Source: Microbispora rosea (GTDB lineage: Bacteria > Actinomycetota > Actinomycetes > Streptosporangiales > Streptosporangiaceae). From it: DNA of 64,000 nt. Each line of letters starts with the position of its first letter. The first letter of the stretch is position 1. Positions 8,979 through 18,017 of the stretch are shown in pieces. Below the pieces are notes generated by a model. It did not search any database and was not told the origin of the DNA. It saw nothing but the letters and a program-made list of their open reading frames with translations. A program made the translations under genes and the position numbers. The DNA lies in the NCBI RefSeq assembly GCF_900156315.1, contig NZ_FTNI01000005.1, forward strand, positions 202,167 to 266,166, written 5' to 3'.

Positions 8979-9144
8979 CGGGCTCGGTTCGGCGGGATGG
9001 CCAGGGGCAGGCGCCCTGGGTGTAGGTGAGCAGGGTGAAGGTGTACGGGGTGGAGACGCTCTGAGGGGAGGTGCTCTGGGACAGACGAACAGGACAGGTG
9101 CTCTGGGGGTAGGTGCACAGGGAGCGGCAACGGGGGAGGACGTC

Positions 9145-9264
9145 ATGCCCGGAAACATCAAGATTCGGCCACTCGGGGGAGCGGCCGGCTGCCTCCTGAT
9201 GATCATCATCTCGATCGTCGCGTCGATCCTGCTCACGATCCTGGCCAACGCCCTGCTCCGATGA
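9145..9264 (+). CDS. Small single-pass membrane protein
   Basis: A 39-residue product begins MPGNIKIRPLGGAAG and then forms one hydrophobic helix rich in Ile and Leu (about residues 16-38), ending in Arg. GGGGGAGGA lies 4 bases before the ATG, a strong ribosome site. Similar tiny proteins with the N-terminal xIRPLGG signature occur in many actinomycetes; their function is not known. The codon third positions are G/C-rich as in real genes. Confidence 0.65.
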   Translation: MPGNIKIRPLGGAAGCLLMIIISIVASILLTILANALLR

Positions 9265-9509
9265 GAGGCCCGGCGCGCTCGTCGCGGGAGAGGGGCCGCC
9301 GTCGTACTCCCGGCCCGATCGTCGGCGTTCGCCGTGGGGGCCTCCCGCCGACTTTCATCGCCCGTCGTGACCCTATTCGAGGTGGACCGTAATTGCATTA
9401 GCCGAAAAGTCCGTTCCGGTTGGCACAATTCTCCTATTCGCGCGCAGATCGCCAGAACGTAAATTTGCGCGATGACAGGTGGAACATTTCGCCTATATCA
9501 TCGCCGACC

Positions 9510-10151
9510 GTGGCTGAAAGCGATCTTTCGAGCCCGTCCCTTGTCGATGACCTGTACTTTGTCCTGCACGACAATGTGACGGGGCATCCGTTGCTTCATT
9601 CCCGGCTCACGGGGCTGGCGCTGGCCGGCGGGGTCCTCGGTGAACTGATGCTCGCCGAGCGTGTGGCGCTCGACTTCGCGGCGAGCCCGGAACGCCTCTA
9701 CGCCACGGCCCGGGAGGCCGCCGATGAACCGCTCACCCGTGCGGTGCTCGGGCACGTCATCGCCGAACCGCATCACCCGGTCGGCACGTGGCTCCTCTTC
9801 TTCGCCCGGACGATCTACGCCGACGTCGCCGCCAGGATGATCGCCGCGAAGCTGCTCAAGCCGCCGGTAAGGCACTTGCTGAAGCAGCAGCCTCCGGCTC
9901 CCGCGGACATGAACACGGCGGCGTGGCCGCTCGCCCGCCTGAACCTCACCATCCAGAGGCGCAAGCCGCCGGTGGAGCGGGACTGTGTCCTCCTGGGGCT
10001 CCTGGACGCGGCCGGCTGCGCCCAGCGGGTCCTGTCCGAGCACGATCCCCGGTTCGTGGCCGCCGCGACCGCCATGCTCCCCATGGCTCTGCGGAGGCTC
10101 ATCGCCCAGACCAAGGTCGCCGTCGGCAAGGCCGTCATCAGCCGCCGCTGA
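9510..10151 (+). CDS. GPP34 (GOLPH3-like) family phosphoprotein
   Basis: The 213-residue protein has the GPP34 core: LVDDLYFVLHDNVTGHPLLHSRLTGL near the N-terminus, then LAGGVLGELMLAERVAL. It ends in a helical half with several Arg/Lys. In eukaryotes GOLPH3/Vps74 binds phosphatidylinositol-4-phosphate; bacterial members, common in actinomycetes, are soluble and of unknown role, possibly binding membranes or lipids. The GTG at 9510 was chosen because the in-frame stretch back to ATG 9420 is AT-richer and looks like a promoter region, and the family begins at this point. No clear ribosome site precedes either start. Confidence 0.85.
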   Translation: MAESDLSSPSLVDDLYFVLHDNVTGHPLLHSRLTGLALAGGVLGELMLAERVALDFAASPERLYATAREAADEPLTRAVLGHVIAEPHHPVGTWLLFFARTIYADVAARMIAAKLLKPPVRHLLKQQPPAPADMNTAAWPLARLNLTIQRRKPPVERDCVLLGLLDAAGCAQRVLSEHDPRFVAAATAMLPMALRRLIAQTKVAVGKAVISRR

Positions 10152-10182
10152 CCTCCAACCCCCCTCACCACGGAGTTCCTAG

Positions 10183-11655
10183 GTGTCCCTCACACAGCAA
10201 CGGCCCAGCGCCGTCACCGCCGCACTGGCCGAGGACCGGCTCGGCGTGCCGTCCATCGTGTTCTTCGTCATCTCCGCGGCGGCGCCGCTGATGGTCGTCG
10301 CGGGTTCGGTCCCCACCGCGTACACGGTGACGGGCGTCATCGGTGTCCCGTTCGCATTCCTGATGCTGGGCGCTGTTTTCGCGCTCTTCGCCGTCGGATA
10401 CGTGACGATGGCCAGGCACGTGGTGAACGCGGGCGCCTTTTATGCCTACGCCGCCCAGGGGCTCGGCCGGACCCAGGGAGTCGCGACCGCCTGGGTGGCG
10501 CTGCTGGCGTACAACGCGCTGCAACTCGGCCTCTACGGAATCATCGGGTCGGCGGCCGAGCCGCTGCTGGTGGACTGGTTCGGCGCCTCGCCCCCGTGGT
10601 GGGTGATCGCGCTCGTGGCGTGGGCGCTGACCGGCGTGCTCGGCCTGCTGCGGGTGGACGTCAACGGAAAGATCCTGTCCGTCCTGCTCGTCAGTGAGAT
10701 CGCCATCGTGTTGCTGTTCGACCTCGGCGACCTGACCCATGTCGCGCCGGAAGGCATCAGTTTCGAGGGCTTCACCCCCGGCGCCCTGTTCGTGCCCGGT
10801 GTGGGCGCCGCGCTCGCCACCGTCGTCGCGGGGTTCGCCGGCATCGAGTCGTCGGTGGTCTTCGCCGAGGAGTCCAAGGACCGCCACCGGACCGTGCCGA
10901 TCGCCACCTACCTGGGCATCGCGATCATCGCCGTGCTGTACGCGTTCTCCGCCTGGGCGCAGACGGTGCCGACCGGGCCGGGCGGGATCGTCAAGGCCGC
11001 CTCGGACCAGGGGACCGAGCTCATCTTCAACCAGGCCGCCCTCCACCTGGGCACCGCCGTCTCGACGATCGGCTCGGTGCTGTTCGTGACCAGCAGCATC
11101 GCCTGCATGATCGCCTTCCACAACACCACGGCCCGCTACATCTTCGCCCTGGGCCGGGAGAACGTCCTGCCCTCGATCTTCGGCCGCACCTCGGCCCGCA
11201 CCGCCGCCCCGATCTCCGGGTCGCTGCTGCAGACGGTGCTCGGACTGATCGTGATCGCCGTGTACGCGTTCTCCGGCCTCGACCCGGTCACCAAGATGTT
11301 CTTCATCTTCGGCACGTTCGGGGGTCTCGGGCTGCTGACCCTGCTCACCGTCACCTCGATCTCGGTGATCGTGTTCTTCTCCCGTGACCCGCGGGGGGAG
11401 ACGACCTGGCGCACCCGCATCGCCCCGGCGCTGGCGATCCTGGCGCTCTGCGTGATCATCGGGCTCACCCTGGTCAACTTCGACACGGTCCTCGGGGTCG
11501 AGCCCGACTCCATCCTCCGCTGGATCCTGCCCGGCATCTTCGTCGTCGCGATCGTCCTCGGCCTCGTCTGGGGCCGGGTGCTGAAGTCGATCAGGCCCGA
11601 GGTGTACGCCAACATCGGCCTGGGCGCCCAGGCCGTCAACGGGAGTGCCAAGTGA
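10183..11655 (+). CDS. APC family amino acid permease
   Basis: The 490-residue protein has about 12 to 14 hydrophobic helices and the APC signatures: unwound helix 1 (FFVISAAAPLMVVAG), GGAFYAYAAQGLG-like text in helix 3 (NAGAFYAYAAQGLGR), and FAGIESSVVFAEESKDRHRTVP in helix 6. It should import an amino acid or amine with protons or by exchange. The start is GTG with GGAG eight bases upstream. Its stop overlaps the start of the acetyltransferase gene, so the two are co-translated and may act on the same amine. Confidence 0.9.
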   Translation: MSLTQQRPSAVTAALAEDRLGVPSIVFFVISAAAPLMVVAGSVPTAYTVTGVIGVPFAFLMLGAVFALFAVGYVTMARHVVNAGAFYAYAAQGLGRTQGVATAWVALLAYNALQLGLYGIIGSAAEPLLVDWFGASPPWWVIALVAWALTGVLGLLRVDVNGKILSVLLVSEIAIVLLFDLGDLTHVAPEGISFEGFTPGALFVPGVGAALATVVAGFAGIESSVVFAEESKDRHRTVPIATYLGIAIIAVLYAFSAWAQTVPTGPGGIVKAASDQGTELIFNQAALHLGTAVSTIGSVLFVTSSIACMIAFHNTTARYIFALGRENVLPSIFGRTSARTAAPISGSLLQTVLGLIVIAVYAFSGLDPVTKMFFIFGTFGGLGLLTLLTVTSISVIVFFSRDPRGETTWRTRIAPALAILALCVIIGLTLVNFDTVLGVEPDSILRWILPGIFVVAIVLGLVWGRVLKSIRPEVYANIGLGAQAVNGSAK

Positions 11656-12257
11656 CGGTCGAGATCACCCGGATGACGGACCCGGCCGCGGCCGGGGGGC
11701 TCATCGCCGAAACCTTCCACACCGACGAGATCACCCGATGGCTCATTCCCCGGGCCGACGACCGGCTGCCGATGCAGCGGCGGTTCTTCACCATGTGGGC
11801 CGGGCACGCGCTTGACCACGGCGACGTCTACGGCGTCCACGAGTCGGGCGAGCTGGCCGGTGTGGCGGTCTGGTTCGCCGCGCCGTTTCCCGAGGTCCCG
11901 GGGGAGCAGGAGGCGATCGCGTCGTTCGCGGGCGAGAACGCCGCACGCTACCGCCTCTTCGGCGAAGTGACGGAGAAGCTCCACCCCCAGGAGCCGCACC
12001 ACTACCTGGCGTTCATCGCGCTGGAACGAGGAAGGACCGGCCGCGGCCTCGGCACCCTGCTGCTGCGCGAGCATCACCGCAGGCTCGACGCCGAAGGCAT
12101 CCCGGCCTACCTGGAGGCGAGCAGCGAGGCGAGCCGGCGGCTCTACCTCCGCCACGGCTACGTCGACATGCCCGAGCTGGTCAGGCTGCCCGGCGGCCCG
12201 GTCATGTACCCCATGTGGCGTGAGCCCCGCCCGGCCGCGCAGGCCGGACAGCCGTAA
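11652..12257 (+). CDS. GNAT family N-acetyltransferase
   Basis: The 201-residue protein has the GNAT acetyl-CoA loop LERGRTGRGLGTLLL (about residues 125-140) followed by a helix and the motif EASSEASRRLYLRHGY. The GTG start lies in a GTGA overlap with the permease stop. Coupling to the permease suggests that the imported amine or amino acid may be acetylated, but that is inference. A hairpin-forming G/C inverted repeat lies between its end and the convergent GntR-type gene. Confidence 0.85.
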   Translation: MTVEITRMTDPAAAGGLIAETFHTDEITRWLIPRADDRLPMQRRFFTMWAGHALDHGDVYGVHESGELAGVAVWFAAPFPEVPGEQEAIASFAGENAARYRLFGEVTEKLHPQEPHHYLAFIALERGRTGRGLGTLLLREHHRRLDAEGIPAYLEASSEASRRLYLRHGYVDMPELVRLPGGPVMYPMWREPRPAAQAGQP

Positions 12258-12284
12258 CGGTGGGGACGGGCGGCGACCGACCGG

Positions 12285-12545
12285 TCAGCCGCCGCCCGTC
12301 TCCTCGGCCCGGGTGGACACGTACGCCCCCTGTCCCTCCACCGTGTACACGAGGCCCTCGCCGCTGAGCACCTCGACGGCGCGGCGTACGTCCTCGGGGG
12401 CGAACCCGTGCTCGCGCACGAGCAACTCCTCCGGCGGCAGAGGCCGATCGGGCTCGATCCGGCCGTGGACGATCTCCTCGCGGAGCATCGCCGCGAGCCG
12501 CCGGTGCGCGGGGACCGGTTCCCCGGGATCGTTGGTGACGGCCAC
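12285..12545 (-). CDS. Small GntR-type winged helix regulator
   Basis: The 86-residue protein consists of a GntR DNA-binding domain only: AHRRLAAMLREEIVHGRI, LPPEELLVREHGFAPEDVRRAVEVLSGEGLVYTVEGQGAYV. The wing is intact, but Pro replaces the usual Ser of L-P-S-E. No effector domain follows. GTG at 12545 is the best start. It lies 64 bases downstream of the MFS gene on the same strand and might act on it. Confidence 0.8.
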   Translation of the reverse strand: MAVTNDPGEPVPAHRRLAAMLREEIVHGRIEPDRPLPPEELLVREHGFAPEDVRRAVEVLSGEGLVYTVEGQGAYVSTRAEETGGG

Positions 12546-12609
12546 GCCCCACCACTGCCCGGCTCCACCCGATCCAACCCTTCGCTCTCGCGCCGACGCC
12601 GCGCACGCC

Positions 12610-13830
12610 TCAGTCGCGGGCGGGCTCCGCGTGGCGATCTGTCGCGAGGGCGGGACGGGGCGAGCGCAGCGCCGGAGCGGTGAGGGCCACGAACAGCGCG
12701 AGCACGGCGGGCACCAGCAGCGCGTGCGGAAGGGTGACGGCCTCGGCCAGGCCGCCGATGAGAACGGGACCGGCCAGGAAGCCGGTGTAGCCGAGGCTCG
12801 CCACGGCGGCGAGCGCACGGCCGGACTGGGCCGGGTCGCGGTGCCCGGCGGCCGAGAACACCTGCGGGATGATGCACGAAAGGCCCGCACCGAACAGCCC
12901 GAATCCGGCGACCCCGGCGACCGGCTCGTCGGCGAGGATCCCGGCCGCGAGACCTGCCCCGGCCAGCAGGCCGCAGCAGCGCACCAGGGTGACCTGCCCC
13001 AGCCAGGCGGCGAGGCGGTCCCCGGCGAACCGGCCCGCCGTCATCATGATCGAAAATGCGGCGTACGCCGCCGCGGCGAAGCCGGGGGAGGAGCCCAGGT
13101 TGTCGCGAAGGTAGACCGAGCCCCAGTCGGCCGCGGCGCCTTCGCCGATCATACAGCAGAACGCGAGGACGCCGAGGAGCAGCACGGTGCCGCCGACGCG
13201 CCGGCGTGCGGGTCGCGCCTCGGGGGAGCCCGCCTGCGCGGCCTCCCGCGCCGGGTCGTCGCGCGTCGCCCAGCGGGCGCTCAGCAGGGCGATGAGCAGG
13301 ATCACCGCGCCCATCGCCGCGAAGGTGACGCCGGGGCTCGCCCCGGCGTGGGCGAACATGCCGCCGGCGGATGCCCCCACGAACCCTCCGACGCTGAACA
13401 CCGCGTGAAAGGACGACATGATCGACTTTCCGGACGCCCGCTCCACCACCACGGCGTTGGCGTTCATCGCGACGTCGAGCGTGCCGCAGACCGCGCCGAA
13501 CACGAACAGGGAGAGCGCGAGCGCCGGCAGGTTCGGCATGTAGGCGGGAAGCACGAGGACCAGGCCCTGGGCGAGGGCCACCGGCAGCATGGTCCGGTAG
13601 CTGCCGTAGCGGTCCACCAACCTGCCGACGACCTGCATGCCGGTGATGGCGCCGGCCGCGATGCCGAGCAGCCCCAGGCTGAGCGCGCCGTCGCTCAGCC
13701 GCAGGGCCGCCTTGATGGCGGGGATCCGGCTGGTCCACGTGCCCATGGCCATGCCGGACAGCAGGAACAGTCCGTAGACGGCCACGCGAGCGCGCAGAAG
13801 CGCCGGGCGGGCGGGGGCGGACAAGGCCAT
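12610..13830 (-). CDS. MFS transporter, YbjJ-like
   Basis: The 406-residue protein has twelve hydrophobic helices. The helix 2-3 loop GRLVDRYGSYR is the MFS motif A. GLFLLSGMAMGTWTSRIPAIK at the N-terminus and MNANAVVVERASGKSIMSSFHAVFSVGGF are typical of the YbjJ/FucP-like branch found widely in actinomycetes. Substrate unknown; relatives are annotated as putative exporters. GAGGAG precedes the ATG. Confidence 0.9.
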   Translation of the reverse strand: MALSAPARPALLRARVAVYGLFLLSGMAMGTWTSRIPAIKAALRLSDGALSLGLLGIAAGAITGMQVVGRLVDRYGSYRTMLPVALAQGLVLVLPAYMPNLPALALSLFVFGAVCGTLDVAMNANAVVVERASGKSIMSSFHAVFSVGGFVGASAGGMFAHAGASPGVTFAAMGAVILLIALLSARWATRDDPAREAAQAGSPEARPARRRVGGTVLLLGVLAFCCMIGEGAAADWGSVYLRDNLGSSPGFAAAAYAAFSIMMTAGRFAGDRLAAWLGQVTLVRCCGLLAGAGLAAGILADEPVAGVAGFGLFGAGLSCIIPQVFSAAGHRDPAQSGRALAAVASLGYTGFLAGPVLIGGLAEAVTLPHALLVPAVLALFVALTAPALRSPRPALATDRHAEPARD

Positions 13831-14239
13831 GTGGTGCTCCTCGGGGCGGCAGGGCGCACCTGCTGTGCGGGCAGGCTGTGCGAACGATCAATGGAGGTGT
13901 TCGCGCCTCCGACGCGGGAGGCGTCAGGCTCAGGGACGGCCCGGATCCGGGGCTCCAGGGGACTCGGGAGGGGAGGGCTGCTGGGTTGAGGGCGCTGAGG
14001 GTGGGTTCCCGCCTCGCGCACCCGCCGATCAGGCGCCGACCGAGGGCCGATCCGCGGCCCACCGGGGGCCGATGCGGGTGCGGGGCCGAGCCGGGCTGGG
14101 GCGGGGCGGGGCGGTAGGTCTCCGGATGCCGATGCGGGGCCGATGCGGGGCCGATGCGGGGCCGATGCGGGTGCGGCGCGGGTAGGCCTCCGGATGTCGG
14201 CATGCTGCGACGCCGGTTCCCGCCGAGCGGAGGCGATGC
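13831..14239. other. 409-base non-coding gap
   Basis: No reading frame with family resemblance was found on either strand. The left part holds the promoter and ribosome site of the minus-strand MFS gene. The right part is G-rich and contains short repeats built on CCGATGCGGG, including the tandem array at 14128-14171. Confidence 0.6.
14128..14171 (+). repeat. 11-base tandem repeat, four units
   Basis: Four exact copies of GCCGATGCGGG in tandem, with related sequence near 14065-14080. It lies 69 bases beyond the stop of the DeoR gene. Its unit shares GCCGAT with the 13-base array at 8018 but is otherwise different. Confidence 0.85.
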
Positions 14240-15019
14240 TCAGCCGACCGGAACGGAGGCGGGGACGGTGCGTACGGCGACGCCCGCGGCGGTGAGAGCG
14301 TCGTGCTGATCCCGAGGGATGTTCTCGTCGGTCACGACCACGTCGAGCCGGTCGAGTCCGCAGACGGCGCCGAACGCCGTACGGGTGAACTTACCCGAGT
14401 CGCACGCGACGACGACGCGGCGGGCCGAGGCGATCGCGGCCTGCTTGATGGCCACCTCGGGCAGGTCGTGCGCGGTCAGGCCGTGTTCGGCCGACAGGCC
14501 GCAGCAGCCGATCACCGCGGTGTCGAACCGAAGGGCCTTGATCGACGTTTCTGTGAGCGGCCCCACGAAGTTCATCTCTCCGTGCCGCACCTCCCCGCCG
14601 GGCAGGACGAGGCGGATGCGGGGCGCGCCCGCCAGCTCCTGCGCTGCCTGCAGTGCCAGCGGCAGGATGGTCAGGCGGCGCTCGCGCACGGCCCGGGCGA
14701 CTTCGAGCGCGGTCGTGCCGCCGTCGAGCAGCACGGCCTCGCCGTCGGCCAGCAGCCCGGCGACCTCGGCGCCGATGCGGCGCTTGGCGTCGAGCGCCTC
14801 CCGCTCGCGTACGCCGAACGGCGGCTCCTCGCCACGCAACAGCAGGCTCAGGGCGCCGCCGCGGACGCGCCGCACCACCCCCTGCTGGGCGAGTTCGTCC
14901 AGGTCGCGCCGGATGGTCATCTCCGAGACGCCGTACGCCAGCGCCAGTTCGGCCACGGAGACGCTGTCGGACGTCCGCAGCGCGTTCATGATGGCCCGGA
15001 TCCGGTCGGCACTTTCCAT
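14240..15019 (-). CDS. DeoR family transcriptional regulator
   Basis: The 259-residue protein has the DeoR helix-turn-helix at the N-terminus (VSVAELALAYGVSEMTIRRDLDELAQQGVVRRVRGGA) and a sugar-isomerase-like effector domain with LLDGGTTALEVARAV, FVGPLTETSIKALRFDTAVIG and the ending VVACDSGKFTRTAFGAV. Such regulators repress sugar catabolic operons and respond to sugar phosphates. No sugar operon is adjacent, so the target is unknown. The start ATG 15019 lies 70 bases from the divergent WYL gene, and the shared gap could hold operators for both. Confidence 0.9.
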   Translation of the reverse strand: MESADRIRAIMNALRTSDSVSVAELALAYGVSEMTIRRDLDELAQQGVVRRVRGGALSLLLRGEEPPFGVREREALDAKRRIGAEVAGLLADGEAVLLDGGTTALEVARAVRERRLTILPLALQAAQELAGAPRIRLVLPGGEVRHGEMNFVGPLTETSIKALRFDTAVIGCCGLSAEHGLTAHDLPEVAIKQAAIASARRVVVACDSGKFTRTAFGAVCGLDRLDVVVTDENIPRDQHDALTAAGVAVRTVPASVPVG

Positions 15020-15060
15020 GCGTTCATTTGAACACAGCACATGTTCGAAAGCAAATAAAT

Positions 15061-15073
15061 CTACTTTGTAAAG
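15061..15073 (+). promoter_or_regulatory. CTACTTTGTAAAG motif upstream of the WYL regulator
   Basis: This 13-base motif with the palindromic core TAC-TTT-GTA lies 16 bases before the WYL start. The same motif recurs exactly at 23384 and with two changes at 27566. It may be an operator or a promoter element. Confidence 0.4.
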
Positions 15074-15089
15074 GTGGCAGACTGGGCGC

Positions 15090-16097
15090 ATGCGCGCGAG
15101 CCGGTTGCTGTCCCTGCTGCTCCTGCTACAGACCCGCGGCAGGATGACCGCCACGGAAATCGCCGACGAGCTGGAGGTGTCGGTCCGCACCGTATACAGG
15201 GACGTCGAGGCCTTGTCGGCCGCCGGCGTGCCGGTCTACGCCGATCGCGGGCCGCTCGGCGGATATCGGCTGCTCGACGGCTACCGTACCCGCCTCAACG
15301 GACTGACCGTGGAGGAGGCGTCCTCCCTGTTCCTGGCCGGCCTGCCCGGCCCCGCCGCCGAGCTCGGGCTCGCCGACTTCGCCGCGGCGGCGGAGTTGAA
15401 GCTGCTGGCCGCGCTGCCGCCCGAGCCGCGCTCTCATGCCGCCAGGATGCGGGAGAGGTTCCACCTCGACGTGCCGGGCTGGTACCGCGGCGCCGACGAG
15501 GCGCCGTTCCTCACGGAGGTCGCGGAGGCGGTGTGGGAGGAGCGGGTGCTCCGCCTGCGCTACCGCCGGTGGGGGCCGACGGAGGTGGAACGGCTGCTGC
15601 ATCCCTACGGGCTGGTGCTCAAGGGGGGTTCCTGGTATCTCGCCGCCGCCTGCTCGGGGACGGTGCGGACCTATCGGGTGGGCCGGATCATCGAGGCCGA
15701 GGTGCTCTCGGAGCGCTTCGAACGGCCGCAGGACTTCGACCTCGCCGAGTTCTGGCGCGAGTTCGCCGCGGAGTTCGCCTCACGCATGTACACGGCCGAG
15801 GCGGTGGTGCGGCTCGCGCCGGGCGCGGAGGACCTGTTCCGATTCACCGTCGGGCAGGACGTCGTCGACAAGGCGCTTGCTAACGGGTTGCCTGAGCCCG
15901 GCGGCTGGACCCGGCTGACGCTGCCGATCGAGTCCGTCACGCACGCCAGGTGGCTGTTCCTGCGCATGGGCGTGCTCGTCGAGGTGCTGGAGCCGGCCGA
16001 GCTGCGCGCGCTGATGGCCGAGGCCGTCGCGGACCTGTCCCGCCTGTACGGCACGGCGCCGGAGGACGACTCCGGCGCCGCCGCCCATGGTCCCTGA
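15090..16097 (+). CDS. WYL domain transcriptional regulator (YafY-like)
   Basis: The 335-residue protein starts with an HTH_11 winged helix (LLLLLQTRGRMTATEIADELEVSVRTVYRDVEALSAAGVPVYADRGPLGGYRL) and continues with a WYL ligand-sensing domain (LRYRRWGPTEVERLLHPYGLVLKGGSWYLAA and YRVGRI) and the C-terminal WCX region. Members act as repressors or activators responding to nucleic acid or small molecules. Divergent from the DeoR gene. The target is not evident; the repeated CTACTTTGTAAAG motif is a candidate site. Confidence 0.9.
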   Translation: MRASRLLSLLLLLQTRGRMTATEIADELEVSVRTVYRDVEALSAAGVPVYADRGPLGGYRLLDGYRTRLNGLTVEEASSLFLAGLPGPAAELGLADFAAAAELKLLAALPPEPRSHAARMRERFHLDVPGWYRGADEAPFLTEVAEAVWEERVLRLRYRRWGPTEVERLLHPYGLVLKGGSWYLAAACSGTVRTYRVGRIIEAEVLSERFERPQDFDLAEFWREFAAEFASRMYTAEAVVRLAPGAEDLFRFTVGQDVVDKALANGLPEPGGWTRLTLPIESVTHARWLFLRMGVLVEVLEPAELRALMAEAVADLSRLYGTAPEDDSGAAAHGP

Positions 16098-16105
16098 GGC
16101 GGAGC

Positions 16106-17035
16106 TCAGCGGCTCAGTGCGGTCTCGCGTTCGACATGCGTCAGCTTGGCGGGATTGCGGACGAAGTAGATCCCGGTGACGAGGCCGTCCTCGATCTGCA
16201 TCGCCACGACGCCGTCGACCTCCCCGTCGATCCGCATGACGAGGCCCGGATGGCCGTTGACCTGCACCGGCTCGATCCAGACCTTGCCGCCGAACCTGTC
16301 CAGACCGGCCGCGAGGAGACGAGCCACCTTGCCGGCCCCCACGATGGGGTGGGCCAGGGCCTTCTTGATTCCGCCGCCGTCGCTCAGGAGGACGACGTCG
16401 GGGGCGAGGATGTCGAGCAGGCGTTGCAGATCGCCGGTCTCGACCGCCCGCTGGAAGGCGTCCAGCGCGTCACGGGTCTCGCTCCGGGAGACGACGTCGC
16501 GTGGGCGGCGGGCGGCGACGTGTGAGCGTGCGCGGTGGGCGATCTGGCGGACGGCCGCCTGGTTCTTGCCGACGGCTTCGGCGATCTCGTCGTAGTCGAG
16601 GTCGAACACCTCGCGCAGCACGAACACCGCCCGCTCGGTCGGCGACAGCGTCTCCAGCATCAGCAGCATCGCCATGGACACGCTCTCGGCGAGCTCGACG
16701 TCCTCGGCCACGTCCGGCGCGGTCAGCAACGGCTCGGGCAGCCACGGCCCGACGTACGACTCCTTGCGCCGCCCGAGCGCGCGCAGCCGCATCAGGGCCT
16801 GCCGGGTGACGATCCGCACCAGGTACGCACGCTGATCCCGCACCGTGCCGAGGTCGATCCCCGCCCAGCGCAGCCAGGTCTCCTGCAGCACGTCCTCGGC
16901 GTCGGCGGCAGAGCCGAGCATCTCGTAGGCCACGGTGAACAGAAGCTTGCGGTGGGCGACGAACGCCTCGGTGGCCGGGTCCACGGATATCCCATGGTCG
17001 AACGGCTCGGCCGCGCCCACCTGTCCCTCGCCCAT
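16106..17035 (-). CDS. sigJ: ECF41-type (SigJ-like) RNA polymerase sigma factor
   Basis: The 309-residue protein has sigma region 2 (residues about 22-90), region 4 (about 125-175) and a C-terminal SnoaL-like domain. The ECF41 hallmarks are present: WLPEPL in the linker (98-103), DGGG (219-222) and N-P-A-K-L (294-298, usually NPDKL). In ECF41 factors the fused domain takes the place of an anti-sigma factor. AGGAG precedes ATG 17035. Family members control an adjacent carboxymuconolactone decarboxylase, oxidoreductase or epimerase gene; here the divergent SDR at 17232 fits that role and has a matching promoter. Confidence 0.9.
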   Translation of the reverse strand: MGEGQVGAAEPFDHGISVDPATEAFVAHRKLLFTVAYEMLGSAADAEDVLQETWLRWAGIDLGTVRDQRAYLVRIVTRQALMRLRALGRRKESYVGPWLPEPLLTAPDVAEDVELAESVSMAMLLMLETLSPTERAVFVLREVFDLDYDEIAEAVGKNQAAVRQIAHRARSHVAARRPRDVVSRSETRDALDAFQRAVETGDLQRLLDILAPDVVLLSDGGGIKKALAHPIVGAGKVARLLAAGLDRFGGKVWIEPVQVNGHPGLVMRIDGEVDGVVAMQIEDGLVTGIYFVRNPAKLTHVERETALSR

Positions 17036-17140
17036 CACCGGCTCCTGCCCGATCGCTCTCGACTGTGCCACACGCACAAGATGCCAATCCTCGGGGTTCT
17101 GTGACCGCGGTGGCAGGTGGCGTACGTCACACAACCGTGC

Positions 17141-17167
17141 TGTCACAGGCGGCGGGGCGACGGCATC
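17141..17167 (+). promoter_or_regulatory. Predicted ECF41-dependent promoter of the SDR gene
   Basis: TGTCACA (17141-17147) is the reported ECF41 -35 element. Sixteen bases later stands CATC (17164-17167), one mismatch from the -10 CGTC. It faces the SDR gene, whose ATG is 65 bases further on. Confidence 0.5.
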
Positions 17168-17231
17168 TCGTGTTCGTCAGGACGCCGCGCGGACAATCCG
17201 GGCGGCATGCGACTCCACGGAGTGAGGACGA

Positions 17232-17975
17232 ATGACGAACTCGGAGCAGACCTCGGTGCTGATCACCGGAGGCAACAAGGGACTCGGCCTCGAAGCGGCC
17301 CGCCGGCTCGGGACAGAGGGGTGGACGGTCTTCCTCGGTTCGCGCGACGAGAGCCGGGGACGGGCGGCCGCGGACAAGCTTGCCGCCGACGGCGTTCGTG
17401 TGGTCGTGGTCCCACTGGACGTGACCTCGGACGAGTCGGTGGCCGGCGCCGTACGGCTCGTCCGCGAGCACACCGACCGCCTGGACGTGCTGATCAACAA
17501 CGCCGGCGCGCCGGGAAGGGTCACCCCACCCGCGGAGACGACGGTGGACGAGATCCACTCCGTCTACGACACCAACGTCTACGGGCCGATCAGGGTCACG
17601 AACGCGTTCCTTCCCCTGCTGCGGGCGGCGCACAATCCTCGGGTGGTGATGGTGTCCAGCGCCGCCGGATCCTTCGCGGTCGTGACCGATCCGGACCAGC
17701 CCGTCGCGAAGATGCACGAGCTCGCCTACACCTCGTCGAAGGCGGCACTGAACATGATCACCGTCCGGTACGCCCAGGCGCTTCCGCAGATCAAGTTCAA
17801 CGCCACGACTCCCGGAGAAGTCGCGAATCACACGTTCGCCGCCACCGACATGAACAACCACACCGGTCAGCTGACGGTCACCGAGGGCACCGACTCGATC
17901 GTCGGACTCGCGATGATCGGCCCCGACGGGCCGACGGGAATCTTCACCGACCGCCTCGGCCCCGTCGGGTGGTGA
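17232..17975 (+). CDS. SDR family NAD(P)-dependent oxidoreductase
   Basis: The 247-residue protein has LITGGNKGLG near residue 10, NNAG, a Ser in VMVSSAAGSF and the Y-T-S-S-K catalytic pair, followed by a short C-terminal part with NATTPGEVANHTF. It is of the carbonyl reductase-like branch often paired with SigJ-type sigma factors in actinomycetes. GAGG precedes the ATG. Likely the target of the divergent ECF41 factor. Its substrate is unknown. It converges on helR with a gap of 42 bases. Confidence 0.88.
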   Translation: MTNSEQTSVLITGGNKGLGLEAARRLGTEGWTVFLGSRDESRGRAAADKLAADGVRVVVVPLDVTSDESVAGAVRLVREHTDRLDVLINNAGAPGRVTPPAETTVDEIHSVYDTNVYGPIRVTNAFLPLLRAAHNPRVVMVSSAAGSFAVVTDPDQPVAKMHELAYTSSKAALNMITVRYAQALPQIKFNATTPGEVANHTFAATDMNNHTGQLTVTEGTDSIVGLAMIGPDGPTGIFTDRLGPVGW

Positions 17976-18017
17976 CATCGGTGACCGCCTTCTCCGGCTA
18001 GGGATGGACGGCCGGCG

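Noticed and set aside
12220-13989. 589-codon plus-strand open frame opposite the MFS and GntR genes
   Set aside because: Shadow of two real minus-strand genes; no recognisable domain.
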